From Bacteroidota bacterium (lineage in GTDB: Bacteria; Bacteroidota; Bacteroidia; Chitinophagales; Chitinophagaceae), in the NCBI GenBank assembly GCA_018267615.1, contig JAFDYD010000044.1, forward strand, positions 43,560 through 107,559: DNA of 64,000 bases, in the 5' to 3' direction. A program made the position numbers and the translations under genes. Positions 1 to 7,865 of this stretch are shown one piece after another. Below the pieces are notes generated by a model, which searched no databases, was not told the DNA's origin, and saw only the letters and a list, made by a program, of their open reading frames with translations. Positions within the stretch are counted from its first letter, which is position 1; each line of letters starts with the position of its first letter.

Positions 1-927
1 CAAGAAGCATGGAATTATCGGAAAAAATTGGGATACGTAGAAAACTGCCGCCTTGTTTTTGGTGAAGCTGATCAAATGCCATCACTGGTCATCGACAAGT
101 TCAACGACTATTTTGTTTTGCAAACGCTTGCATTGGGAATGGATGTTTGGAAACCAGCTATTGTGAAAGCTCTCGAGGAAATTTTTAATCCAAAGGGAAT
201 TTATGAAAGGAACGATGTGCCGGTTCGTGAACTAGAGGGACTCATGCAAAAAAAAGGATTTCTTTCGAAGCCTTTTGACACAAATATCGTCATCAATGAA
301 AATGGGCTTCGGTTTAATGTCGATATTGAAAATGGTCAGAAAACAGGTTATTTTTTAGATCAACACGACAACCGAAGAGCGATTCGCAATATCGTCAAAG
401 ACGCTGATGTGCTGGGTGCATTTTCTTACACCGGATCGTTTGAAATCCACGCAGCACACTATGGCGCTAAATCTGTTTTGGGCCTCGATATTTCCGAAAA
501 TGCGGTGAATAGCGCCACCAAAAACGCCGCCTTAAATGGTCTTGAAAATATTGTGCAGTTTAAAGCTGTGAATGCATTTGATATTTTAAAAAAATGGAGC
601 AAAGAAGGAAGACAATATGATGTTGTAATGCTTGATCCTCCCGCATTCACAAAAAGTCGCGAAACAATTCAAAAAGCAATCACCGGGTACAAAGAAATAA
701 ATCTGCGCGGCATGAAATTGATAAACAAGGGAGGATTTCTCGTGACATCCTCTTGCACAAACCTCGTTCCACCAAAACTTTTTTTAGAAATAATTCAGAT
801 GGCAGCAAAAGACGCTAAAAGAAAATTGCGACAGGTGTCGTTTCAAACCCAGGCGCCTGATCATCCTATCATCTGGGACATGGAGAATACGAATTATTTG
901 AAATTTTTGATCGTGCAGGTAGAATAA
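1..927 (+). CDS. Class I SAM-dependent rRNA methyltransferase, RlmI-like, 5' end missing
   Basis: The reading frame is open from base 1, so the gene begins upstream of the window. An internal TTG at 28 is not a credible start because the sequence before it is in frame and protein-like. The visible 308 residues cover the middle and the catalytic half of a 23S rRNA (cytosine-C5) methyltransferase of the RlmI/YccW family. There is a central EEHEA-like stretch (GEADQMPSLVIDKF), a SAM-binding motif I (FSYTGSFEIHAA), an acidic motif II strand (LGLDIS), the DPPAF motif IV and a TSSCT motif near the C-terminus. The usual N-terminal PUA domain would lie outside the window. The assignment to RlmI rather than a sister family is by resemblance, so no symbol is given. 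The gene converges on the T9SS cargo gene downstream. Confidence 0.88.
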   Translation, partial: QEAWNYRKKLGYVENCRLVFGEADQMPSLVIDKFNDYFVLQTLALGMDVWKPAIVKALEEIFNPKGIYERNDVPVRELEGLMQKKGFLSKPFDTNIVINENGLRFNVDIENGQKTGYFLDQHDNRRAIRNIVKDADVLGAFSYTGSFEIHAAHYGAKSVLGLDISENAVNSATKNAALNGLENIVQFKAVNAFDILKKWSKEGRQYDVVMLDPPAFTKSRETIQKAITGYKEINLRGMKLINKGGFLVTSSCTNLVPPKLFLEIIQMAAKDAKRKLRQVSFQTQAPDHPIIWDMENTNYLKFLIVQVE

Positions 928-1018
928 TTGATGGCCAATTTTAGAAATGAAATAGAACTACGCTGCGCGAAAATATCACTACGAAAGGGTTGAATTTTTT
1001 GGAGATGGAAATCAGAAA

Positions 1019-1360
1019 TTATTTTGTCACTTGGAATTTCCCTGATTCAACAATTTTTCCGCTTTGATCTTTGAGTTGAAAAATATAAATACCGCGGAAA
1101 AAATCTGACAAATTTATTACAGCTTTTTGATCAGCAGCAGGTGCTTCGTAAACCTTCTTACCAAGAAAATTGTATATCTGCAATAAGTAAGTTTTGTCGT
1201 ATTTTTTTTGGAAGTCGAAATTGATTACTGAAATCGCAGGGTTTGGATAAAACTTAATATTTTTTATTTCCGGGTCAGGTGAGGGTGCAAAGCGATTTTG
1301 GCTTCTTACCTGGACGGTCAATAATAGGATAATAGAGATTATTATGTAGAAAATTTTCAT
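1019..1360 (-). CDS. Small secreted protein with T9SS type A C-terminal sorting domain
   Basis: A 113-residue protein beginning MKIFYIII with a hydrophobic signal peptide ending near VRSQ. Almost all of the remainder is one T9SS type A sorting domain: a YPNPA motif, a NFLGKKVYE strand, a LSDFFRGIYIFQL segment and a C-terminal basic FQVTK end. T9SS C-terminal domains direct cargo across the outer membrane and are normally attached to a larger passenger, but only about 20 residues separate signal peptide and domain here. A start at 1411 is possible, but a TAnnTTTG promoter-like box lies over that start, which favours 1360. It may be a remnant of a larger cargo gene or a genuine mini-cargo. The sequence cannot decide. 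Confidence 0.75.
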   Translation of the reverse strand: MKIFYIIISIILLLTVQVRSQNRFAPSPDPEIKNIKFYPNPAISVINFDFQKKYDKTYLLQIYNFLGKKVYEAPAADQKAVINLSDFFRGIYIFQLKDQSGKIVESGKFQVTK

Positions 1361-1408
1361 AATATCGGGATATATCTTAAACTTCTTCCCCAAAATATCT
1401 CTTTTTTT

Positions 1409-1416
1409 CAAAGTTA
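1409..1416 (-). promoter_or_regulatory. Putative -7 box (TAACTTTG) of the small T9SS gene
   Basis: On the minus strand the octamer TAACTTTG matches the Bacteroidota -7 consensus TAnnTTTG, about 50 bp before the chosen ATG at 1360. No TTG at the expected -33 distance was found, so it is supported only by the -7 match and its position. Confidence 0.35.
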
Positions 1417-1551
1417 CAAAGAATGGATCAAGAAAACGTTAAAGTTTACTTGTTATTATATCCTAAAACACTGATTTCCATCTATGTTTGGTAAAATAAC
1501 CAGCGGGGTTTAAATGAACAACAAAGCGCTTTTTAGAAGGTCTGTTTACTT

Positions 1552-2286
1552 CTATTTGCTTTGGAGCACGTCTTCTAATTTAACGCCTATAATACGCTCC
1601 AAATCGAGTTTAATCACATTCAAGTTGCGCTGATATAGCAATTTCTTTGTTTGCTCTTCAACCCAACCTTTGTAGGCTTTTTCAAATTCTTCTAATTTAA
1701 TAATTCCGTCCTGAAAATCTTTTTCAGATCTTTTGTATAATGTAAATTGATCCTGTGCTACTATACTTTGAAAATCGAGCATTTGTTTATCCAGCAAATA
1801 ATCTTCGTACTTTGTCAGTACTTCTGCTCTGATTTGCCTGAACCTGTCATTTTTTTGCGCCTCAGCAATCAGGTAATTTTCTTTTGCAATTTTTACAGTA
1901 TTTTTTTGCCGTGAAAAGATGTCCATTGGGATTGTCAGGCCAAGGTTATATTTCGGAAAATAAATATTTTGAGTTGCGGCGCTTCCTGTTCCGGTTAATT
2001 GGTTAATGGTAAACTCATTGAGATTACCTGCAGCCTGGAAAATATTTAACCAACTACCTTTTGCCATGCGAACCTGGTATTCTGCGGCATTTGCAGCGTG
2101 ATCAGCCATTTCATATGTCGGGTTTTGTAGGGCAAGCTGAACAAGTCTTTCGCGAATATCAACAGATTTGCTGGTATCCGAATTCAAGCGATAGGTAGAA
2201 TTTCTTTTTATTTGGGACGATTGCGGCTGCTGAGCAAACACTGCACTTGAAAATAATACGAGCAACGCGAAAAGAAAATGATGCAT
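1552..2286 (-). CDS. Short TolC-like outer-membrane efflux family protein
   Basis: A 244-residue protein with a clean signal peptide (MHHFLFALLVLFSSAVFAQ) followed by one TolC/OEP-type repeat. There is an alpha-helical NAAEYQVRMAKGSW segment, a strand-like region with NLGLTIPMDIFSR, and a long helix with EAQKNDRFRQIRAEVLTKYEDYL. Classic TolC proteins have two such repeats and over 400 residues, so this is about half size and would need to oligomerise differently. The ATG at 2286 lies 4 bp after the stop of the upstream polymerase gene. A longer reading to 2328 would overlap that gene and bury the signal peptide, so it was not used. As last gene of the exopolysaccharide operon it may serve as the outer-membrane component of polysaccharide export, which is inferred from position only. 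Confidence 0.72.
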   Translation of the reverse strand: MHHFLFALLVLFSSAVFAQQPQSSQIKRNSTYRLNSDTSKSVDIRERLVQLALQNPTYEMADHAANAAEYQVRMAKGSWLNIFQAAGNLNEFTINQLTGTGSAATQNIYFPKYNLGLTIPMDIFSRQKNTVKIAKENYLIAEAQKNDRFRQIRAEVLTKYEDYLLDKQMLDFQSIVAQDQFTLYKRSEKDFQDGIIKLEEFEKAYKGWVEEQTKKLLYQRNLNVIKLDLERIIGVKLEDVLQSK

Positions 2287-2290
2287 AATA

Positions 2291-3781
2291 TCAAATTTGA
2301 GATTTTTCAGGTTTAGGTTCTTTGTCATAGTCAGATAACTTAATTAAAACCACCAAGCTTCCATAAAAGTAAAATATTATGGGATACTGAGTGATCGCCT
2401 GCTGCGAATATTGAGCAACGAATAATGTAAAGAGCATGATCGTTATGCTCATCCACAAAGTTTGTATATGTGGATCTTTTGTCCGATAAAAATTCCGGAT
2501 GCCCTGTCGCATAACTATCAAATAAAATACTAATAGCACCACCAGCCCAACCGGCCCGAGTTCCGCCATAGATTTTGCATATCCGCTATCCGGCTGAAAT
2601 GTTTCAAGAAAATGGCCAGGATTATATTTCGGCCCTTCAGCCCACGCAGTATATATTCCACCTCCGATCGGATGTTCGTGAATATAAGGTTGTATCTGGT
2701 GCCGGTCATAATCCCTGATAGCGGCTGAAGCATCTTTCGTGCCATCGAATGTTGAGCGAATACGATTTGTGACCACATTCTGATAAGGCATGGTCATGAT
2801 CGTTGTAAAAATTAAAATACAAACTATAAGGAAGGCGATTGTCTTTTTTTCATACGCAGTTGCGATCGTATAAAATGCGATCGCGGCAACGATCATTAAA
2901 GTGGCTGTACGGGTTCCGGAAAAACTGTAACCAAGGATATTGGCTATAATCGCGAAACTTAGCCAACGTCTGCGAACTTTATCCGGGTCTCTTATCCACA
3001 GAATGATGCACATCATGGCTATGCTAGCGAAATAAATTCCGGAAGTAGCGGGATCAGAAAACACAGAAAATTTTCTTAGCAGACCTCCCTGGAAGAGTAG
3101 TATATAACCGCCGCCTGTTCCCACCGAACGCAATTCAAAATCCGCATAACCTATAAATTGCTGCTTGCATGCGTATAACGCGAGAAGTGTTGCAAGCGTA
3201 ATCATGAAATAAATAAAATTGTATATCCTTGCTTTCGTGTTTAGCAAGCTATAGGCTACATAATAAAAAATAAAGAAACTTAGCTGCTTTCTGATAAAAC
3301 TGAACCACCCCAATGTGCTAAGCATAGCCGGATTGAAAAGCTCAATAATGTAATAAGCAAACAAAAAATATTGGCCGATGGTAATGGGATTTGTCCAAAA
3401 TCTTCTGTCAACCTGCTTTCTTAAATCATAACTCCGCAAAATTCCAAGAAACAAAAGCAATGTAAAAGGTTCCAAAAATACGTTAAAAGGAAATGGAAGA
3501 TGCACGAGTCTGTCGAGTGTAATAATTATCGACGAGAAACAAATCATGAAATAAAATCCGATATAGGGATACTTCAAAAAAATGATGATTACTAATATTG
3601 CAACAAACAAAATCACCATTCCCAAACCAATTTTGAAATCAATCATCGTGGCGTAAGCGGTGATTATTGCAAGTATAGCGAGTAATGTGTAGCCCCAGCC
3701 CGTATTCAATTTCTTTTCGAGAAAATGATACTTTAAAGCATCGCCCAATGATGATCTCTTCCTTACTAAATGCTGACTCAT
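2291..3781 (-). CDS. O-antigen ligase / Wzy-like polysaccharide polymerase
   Basis: A 496-residue polytopic membrane protein with roughly ten to eleven hydrophobic segments. It has one large extracytoplasmic loop carrying HEHPIGGGIYTAWAEG and PDSGYAKSMAELGPVG, the typical layout of the Wzy_C/O-antigen ligase family. Such proteins polymerise or transfer undecaprenyl-linked glycans at the outer face of the inner membrane. The start lies 4 bp after the stop of a 34-residue membrane peptide, and its stop lies 4 bp before the TolC-like gene, so these genes are very probably co-transcribed. In this setting, between a glycosyltransferase and an export protein, polymerisation of an exopolysaccharide repeat is the most likely role. 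Ligase and polymerase cannot be told apart from sequence alone. Confidence 0.85.
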   Translation of the reverse strand: MSQHLVRKRSSLGDALKYHFLEKKLNTGWGYTLLAILAIITAYATMIDFKIGLGMVILFVAILVIIIFLKYPYIGFYFMICFSSIIITLDRLVHLPFPFNVFLEPFTLLLFLGILRSYDLRKQVDRRFWTNPITIGQYFLFAYYIIELFNPAMLSTLGWFSFIRKQLSFFIFYYVAYSLLNTKARIYNFIYFMITLATLLALYACKQQFIGYADFELRSVGTGGGYILLFQGGLLRKFSVFSDPATSGIYFASIAMMCIILWIRDPDKVRRRWLSFAIIANILGYSFSGTRTATLMIVAAIAFYTIATAYEKKTIAFLIVCILIFTTIMTMPYQNVVTNRIRSTFDGTKDASAAIRDYDRHQIQPYIHEHPIGGGIYTAWAEGPKYNPGHFLETFQPDSGYAKSMAELGPVGLVVLLVFYLIVMRQGIRNFYRTKDPHIQTLWMSITIMLFTLFVAQYSQQAITQYPIIFYFYGSLVVLIKLSDYDKEPKPEKSQI

Positions 3782-3785
3782 CGTT

Positions 3786-3890
3786 TTACAAATACACGAA
3801 TTTTACAAAAATAAAAAGCAGATACATTATCACTGCCACGGTAGTAATAATATCAAAAAGTCTTTTTGTTCGTCCTTCACGATTATCCAT
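3786..3890 (-). CDS. 34-residue single-pass membrane peptide in the exopolysaccharide operon
   Basis: A short frame begins at ATG 3890, overlapping the stop of the upstream glycosyltransferase by 8 bp, and ends 4 bp before the ATG of the polymerase gene. It encodes MDNREGRTKR followed by a hydrophobic stretch of about 20 residues and a short basic/aromatic tail. That is a charged cytoplasmic start and one membrane helix. The exact packing between two real genes, with coupled overlap on one side and 4 bp on the other, is the main argument that it is translated. The family is not recognised. It could act as a small subunit or regulator of the polymerase or glycosyltransferase, but nothing in the sequence shows this. 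Confidence 0.55.
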   Translation of the reverse strand: MDNREGRTKRLFDIITTVAVIMYLLFIFVKFVYL

Positions 3891-5115
3891 ACACAAGCTG
3901 GGTTTTATCTTCTGTTTGATAATAAGCGTCTCCCAAAAGTCCAATACAATTTTCCCAAGTATGTCGCAGTGCAAAATCTTTTCTTCGTTCCTGTTGATCG
4001 TCTGAAAACATATTTTCATCAGAAAGAATCAGATTGATTTTCTCCACGTATTCCTCTTTTGTGGAGCATAGAAATGTGTAATCACTAAACATTCTCATGG
4101 CATCTGTGGCTGTAGCAACCACAGGCTTTCCCGAAGCAAGATATTCATCAATTTTTCTGGGATAGTTTCCTATCGTCAGTTGATTCACTGCTTGAGGATT
4201 GAAGCAAATATCAAAATGACGAACATACGCGGGTATTTCTTCTGGTGTTTTACCGCCAAGCAAATACAGGTTTTTTTGATTTTCTGATTTTAGCTTCTCA
4301 AAAAATGAGTCTGCTGGTCCAACGAGAACTACGCTGCAATTCGGCAACGAACTTGCGATATGTTTGATCACGTCAATATCCAGTCGCATTGAAGTAATGG
4401 CTCCGCAATAACCGATTATCGGTCGCGGGATTTTTTCCAAATCAGCCGGCACAGGCAAATTTTCAACCAGGAAATTTTCAAGATGACATCCTTGTCCGAT
4501 ATCATAACTCTTCGGATTCCATTGTTTGGCATACTCTGCCAGATATGCTGAATTAGCAACCACGATATCTGACTTTTTAAACATCTCTTTTTCTGAACGA
4601 GGACCATATTTTTTAAAGAAAGGCTGGATCGTTAAGAAGTCACGGATGTAAAAAATATACTTTTCATATGGCAACAGCTCTCTTTGATACAAGCCTCTGA
4701 AAAAATCGTTGTCGTTTATAAAAATGATATCCGAAAAAGAAAGCGTCTCGATCGATTTGCCGATTTCTTTAGCGAGGCGTTTGTTGTTTATTTTATTGAT
4801 AAAATCAAAAAGTTGATAAGAAGGCGACCAGTTGATCGATTCGAGTATGGAATACGGATGCAATACCCAGAGATTTTTTTCGACCATTTCCATGTTCGCG
4901 CCTTTTTCGCGCACAATGGATTTGCCACCCTTTATCCTATTGAAGATGGCATTCCGAAAAATGGAATTTCTATCGACCGCCCTGTTTACAAACAGCACCC
5001 TGTTATAACGTGCAAGCTCATACGCCATGTCCTTAAAATTGAAAGCTATATCAGACTCCCATGGCTGAAAGCTGAACAGCACGATATCTCTATTTCGTAT
5101 AAACTTATGCTCCAT
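3883..5115 (-). CDS. Family 1/4-type glycosyltransferase
   Basis: A 410-residue GT-B glycosyltransferase. The N-terminal half has a Rossmann-like acceptor domain (DIVLFSFQPWESDIAF, IIFINDNDFF). The C-terminal half has the donor-binding pattern GYCGAITSMRLD, VVLVGPADS, GGKTPEEIPAYVRHFDICFNP and PRKIDEYLASGKPVVAT, the last being the usual glycine-rich and acidic motif near the nucleotide-sugar. No signal peptide or membrane helix is evident, so it acts in the cytoplasm. ATG at 5115 is preferred to an upstream TTG at 5136. It belongs to the same strand and probably the same transcript as the chain-length protein upstream, with a 189-bp gap that holds no clear promoter. Confidence 0.88.
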   Translation of the reverse strand: MEHKFIRNRDIVLFSFQPWESDIAFNFKDMAYELARYNRVLFVNRAVDRNSIFRNAIFNRIKGGKSIVREKGANMEMVEKNLWVLHPYSILESINWSPSYQLFDFINKINNKRLAKEIGKSIETLSFSDIIFINDNDFFRGLYQRELLPYEKYIFYIRDFLTIQPFFKKYGPRSEKEMFKKSDIVVANSAYLAEYAKQWNPKSYDIGQGCHLENFLVENLPVPADLEKIPRPIIGYCGAITSMRLDIDVIKHIASSLPNCSVVLVGPADSFFEKLKSENQKNLYLLGGKTPEEIPAYVRHFDICFNPQAVNQLTIGNYPRKIDEYLASGKPVVATATDAMRMFSDYTFLCSTKEEYVEKINLILSDENMFSDDQQERRKDFALRHTWENCIGLLGDAYYQTEDKTQLVYG

Positions 5116-5304
5116 AAGGATAGGTCTTAACAGCAATTCAAGATGCTGCCGACATGCTTTTTACTTTATCTGGTTTCTAACTCGGTTTAATAACGCAAAT
5201 CGGTCATTCACCATATAATTTATCCAACAGAAATCACTAATAATAAAGAAATGGTTTTCAGCAAACCTCCTGAAACTGTAATGGGCTTAACCAAAATACA
5301 ATGA

Positions 5305-7515
5305 TTATAGTCCGAGATTTTGCTCATCCACGTTATTCAATACAGCTCCGATAAACTTACTGTCATTGATTCTAAAAAAATGAATGGCTTCTTTATCCAT
5401 CTCGCCAATGCCGTTCTTCGCTGAGAAAACTCCTACTATTCCGTCAACATATTCTGAGATTTCTTTGCTGTCGGCATGCGTATTCAGTGCAGCTCCTTCT
5501 AGGAGAATAAAATCATAGTGATGAATTACTTTATCAAGATTCGCAAGCAAATTATTTTTAGGAAGGATTTCAGAAGGTGTATAATTTCCTTCATCACATC
5601 CGATGATATCTGTATTGGTGATACTTGTAAGGGTGGTAATACCCCAGATTTTTTCTATTCCATTATCATGCCCATTCATGCTAAAACTTTCCAAAGTAGG
5701 CTTTGCCGCAAATTCCCTCGTCAAAGTATTATTAGAAAAGTTTGCATCCACCAGCAACACTTTTTTCTTACTCATGCTAAAAGTGTAGGCCAAAGATTCC
5801 AGAATAATACTTTTGCCTTCCTGGGCTTTTGGACTTGTAAGTAATATTACGCGCTTACCGCTACATTCAATTTCGTAACGCAGCTTTCGCAGGTTTTCGA
5901 TAAAAGTGTTGGAAGTGTATTCACGGTCACTCTTGGAATCGAAATCGAAATACTCTTTCAATGTCTTCTTCTGCAGATCGATTTTATTTACGACAGTGAG
6001 TACATTCAGTTTGGTTTCTTTGTGAAATATGGTAGGTGTCCTTAATGAGGTATCCAGAAGTTCAAGGATAATGATAAAAAGGCTGGATAAAAAAAACATC
6101 GATATACCTGCTATTGCGGTTATCAATATCCCGTGAGATGATTCCGCTTTGATAGCAGGCTGACCAAGTATGATTTGTTTGAAGTTAAAATCAGGTGCTA
6201 CATCTATATCCTGAGACGCAAACAAACTGCTATTATATTTTTCAAGTTCTTTTTCTGCAGTAGTGAGATCATTTTCATATGCCTTGGCAACAACTTCTTC
6301 TCCACCGCCTGAAAAAGCTATTTTACGAAACTCTTCAGTTCTCTTTTTGTACATCTCAATATTCTGGTTGGTCGATGCAATGTTTGATTCGAGTTCAAGT
6401 TTTGATTTGATCAGCGCTTCTTTTTTATCGACCTGTTTTTGAGCAGTTGCACTCGCAGTTGTTCCAGATGCCCCGAGCTGTACTATCCTGCTGAGATTGT
6501 CATTTATTTTCTTTTGAATGTCAGGATCGTTTCCACCTTTCTGGGCCAACTGAGCGGCCAATAATTCATTCGTGCGACGAAGCACAAGGATTTCGTCGGC
6601 GTTATTTGTGTTCGCAGATGTTGGTGCGGTTGTAACAGTATTCATCGAGGCCAACTGATCGATCACAGAGCTAAGTTTCTGTTTGTAATCATTCAAAATC
6701 GCTTGCTGATTCGTTAATGAAGATGATAACTCCTGGTAACCGGCCATCGCCGCAGTTGCAGCGTCTCCAGGATTCGGCGTTCCTATTTTTGCTCTATATA
6801 CCTGAAGCCTGCTTCTAAGTTCGTCTACTTCTTTTCTTTTGCTCTGCTGAAGACTGTCTAATTTATAAAGAGACTGTTTTGTTGTTGTAGAAGTAAGTGA
6901 ATTGTAAAATTCTTTAAATTTTATACCAATTACATTTGATACGTAGGCAGAGAGCTCAGGACTTTTCGAACTGAATGAAACATTGATATAATCCGTTTTA
7001 GGAATTCTTTCAACTGTTAATTGCTTCAAGACACTGAATTCGTCATATCCGTATAAATTCATCAAGTCCCATACCCTCTTCTCATCCGGATTATATGTAG
7101 TGAGTAATTTTAAATTAAGCAATTTGTCCCTTAAGATTTCTTTTGCTTTTTGAAAATCTGCTTTCCGATATACAGTATCTTTTTTTTGCTTCTCAGTAAG
7201 AATTGTAAATGGATGCGTGGATTCAAGATCATGAAGCAAAAGATCATACGACATCATCGCTAATACTATCGGCGACTTGAATGTTTCGATTACGTTGTTA
7301 AAGCGAAAATCTATCTGATTGACATCAAATATTTCTGTTAACTGCAAACTTACTTTCTGCGTTTGCGAAAAACCAGTGGAGTATTGTGCGTTGGATAAAT
7401 ATCTTTTTGGTGCAAAAAAACTAAATAGTAATCCACCAGCTATTCCAAGAATAAGGCAGAATATAATCGTCCATTTTCGTCGAACGAGAACTTTGACGAG
7501 GTAAATGAGATCCAT
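5305..7515 (-). CDS. Wzc-like chain-length determinant with degenerate tyrosine-kinase domain
   Basis: A 736-residue polysaccharide co-polymerase. It has an N-terminal membrane helix after a basic MDLIYLVKVLVRRKW start, a long periplasmic region with coiled-coil stretches, a second membrane helix near residues 455-480 and a C-terminal nucleotide-binding domain. In that domain Walker A is present but altered (SPKAQEGKS, about residues 561-569) and the A' strand VLLVDANF keeps its Asp near 590. The Walker B strand reads FILLEGAA, with Glu where the family has Asp, near 673. The C-terminus (NVDEQNLGL) lacks the tyrosine cluster that BY-kinases autophosphorylate. Chain-length control and export of the exopolysaccharide is the likely role, while kinase activity is doubtful. 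First gene of the leftward arm. Confidence 0.88.
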   Translation of the reverse strand: MDLIYLVKVLVRRKWTIIFCLILGIAGGLLFSFFAPKRYLSNAQYSTGFSQTQKVSLQLTEIFDVNQIDFRFNNVIETFKSPIVLAMMSYDLLLHDLESTHPFTILTEKQKKDTVYRKADFQKAKEILRDKLLNLKLLTTYNPDEKRVWDLMNLYGYDEFSVLKQLTVERIPKTDYINVSFSSKSPELSAYVSNVIGIKFKEFYNSLTSTTTKQSLYKLDSLQQSKRKEVDELRSRLQVYRAKIGTPNPGDAATAAMAGYQELSSSLTNQQAILNDYKQKLSSVIDQLASMNTVTTAPTSANTNNADEILVLRRTNELLAAQLAQKGGNDPDIQKKINDNLSRIVQLGASGTTASATAQKQVDKKEALIKSKLELESNIASTNQNIEMYKKRTEEFRKIAFSGGGEEVVAKAYENDLTTAEKELEKYNSSLFASQDIDVAPDFNFKQIILGQPAIKAESSHGILITAIAGISMFFLSSLFIIILELLDTSLRTPTIFHKETKLNVLTVVNKIDLQKKTLKEYFDFDSKSDREYTSNTFIENLRKLRYEIECSGKRVILLTSPKAQEGKSIILESLAYTFSMSKKKVLLVDANFSNNTLTREFAAKPTLESFSMNGHDNGIEKIWGITTLTSITNTDIIGCDEGNYTPSEILPKNNLLANLDKVIHHYDFILLEGAALNTHADSKEISEYVDGIVGVFSAKNGIGEMDKEAIHFFRINDSKFIGAVLNNVDEQNLGL

Positions 7516-7865
7516 GGTAAGTTTTGTAGTTTCAATTTAAAAAAAAGGTAAAGCATTGCCAGTTTTTAAGGATATAAATTTTGGGAAGAAGAATATTGGA
7601 GGTATGTAAAGGAGGTCAAGACTGCGCTAAGATTAACCCTTCAATCGGTTATTAATTTTTTTTCTTATATACTAAAATAGCCAATTTGCGTATCCACAAA
7701 TTTTTGACCGCATCAAAAGTAGCAATTATTTTCAAAAAGCAAAATTATTTGGGGTGGCAATATCTCATTAATATTAATTTCGCCCCTGATAAAGAAAGAT
7801 TCTTCTCCGATAAATACCATCGGGCAATGCATCGCGTTTATATTAGTCAAATTCAGGCTTAAAGA
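7516..7865. other. Divergent intergenic region between the two exopolysaccharide arms
   Basis: About 350 AT-rich bases separate the leftward chain-length gene from the rightward glycosyltransferase gene. It holds one well-formed leftward promoter (separate entry). I see no small frame, no strong hairpin and no clear rightward promoter. Confidence 0.6.
7714..7743 (-). promoter_or_regulatory. Leftward Bacteroidota-type promoter of the exopolysaccharide operon
   Basis: Read on the minus strand, TTTG (7740-7743) is followed after 18 bp by TACTTTTG (7714-7721). This agrees with the Bacteroidota housekeeping consensus TTTG-n17..19-TAnnTTTG. Transcription would begin near 7707 and leave a leader of about 190 nt before the chain-length gene. 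It is the best promoter match I found in the window. Confidence 0.55.

Noticed and set aside
2287..2328. TolC-like gene starting inside the polymerase gene
   Set aside because: The extra 14 residues would mask the signal peptide and overlap the upstream coding end; the ATG at 2286 gives standard operon spacing.
4684..5130. 148-residue rightward frame inside the glycosyltransferase gene
   Set aside because: Lies wholly antisense to a clear glycosyltransferase and has no recognisable fold or signal; a shadow of that gene.
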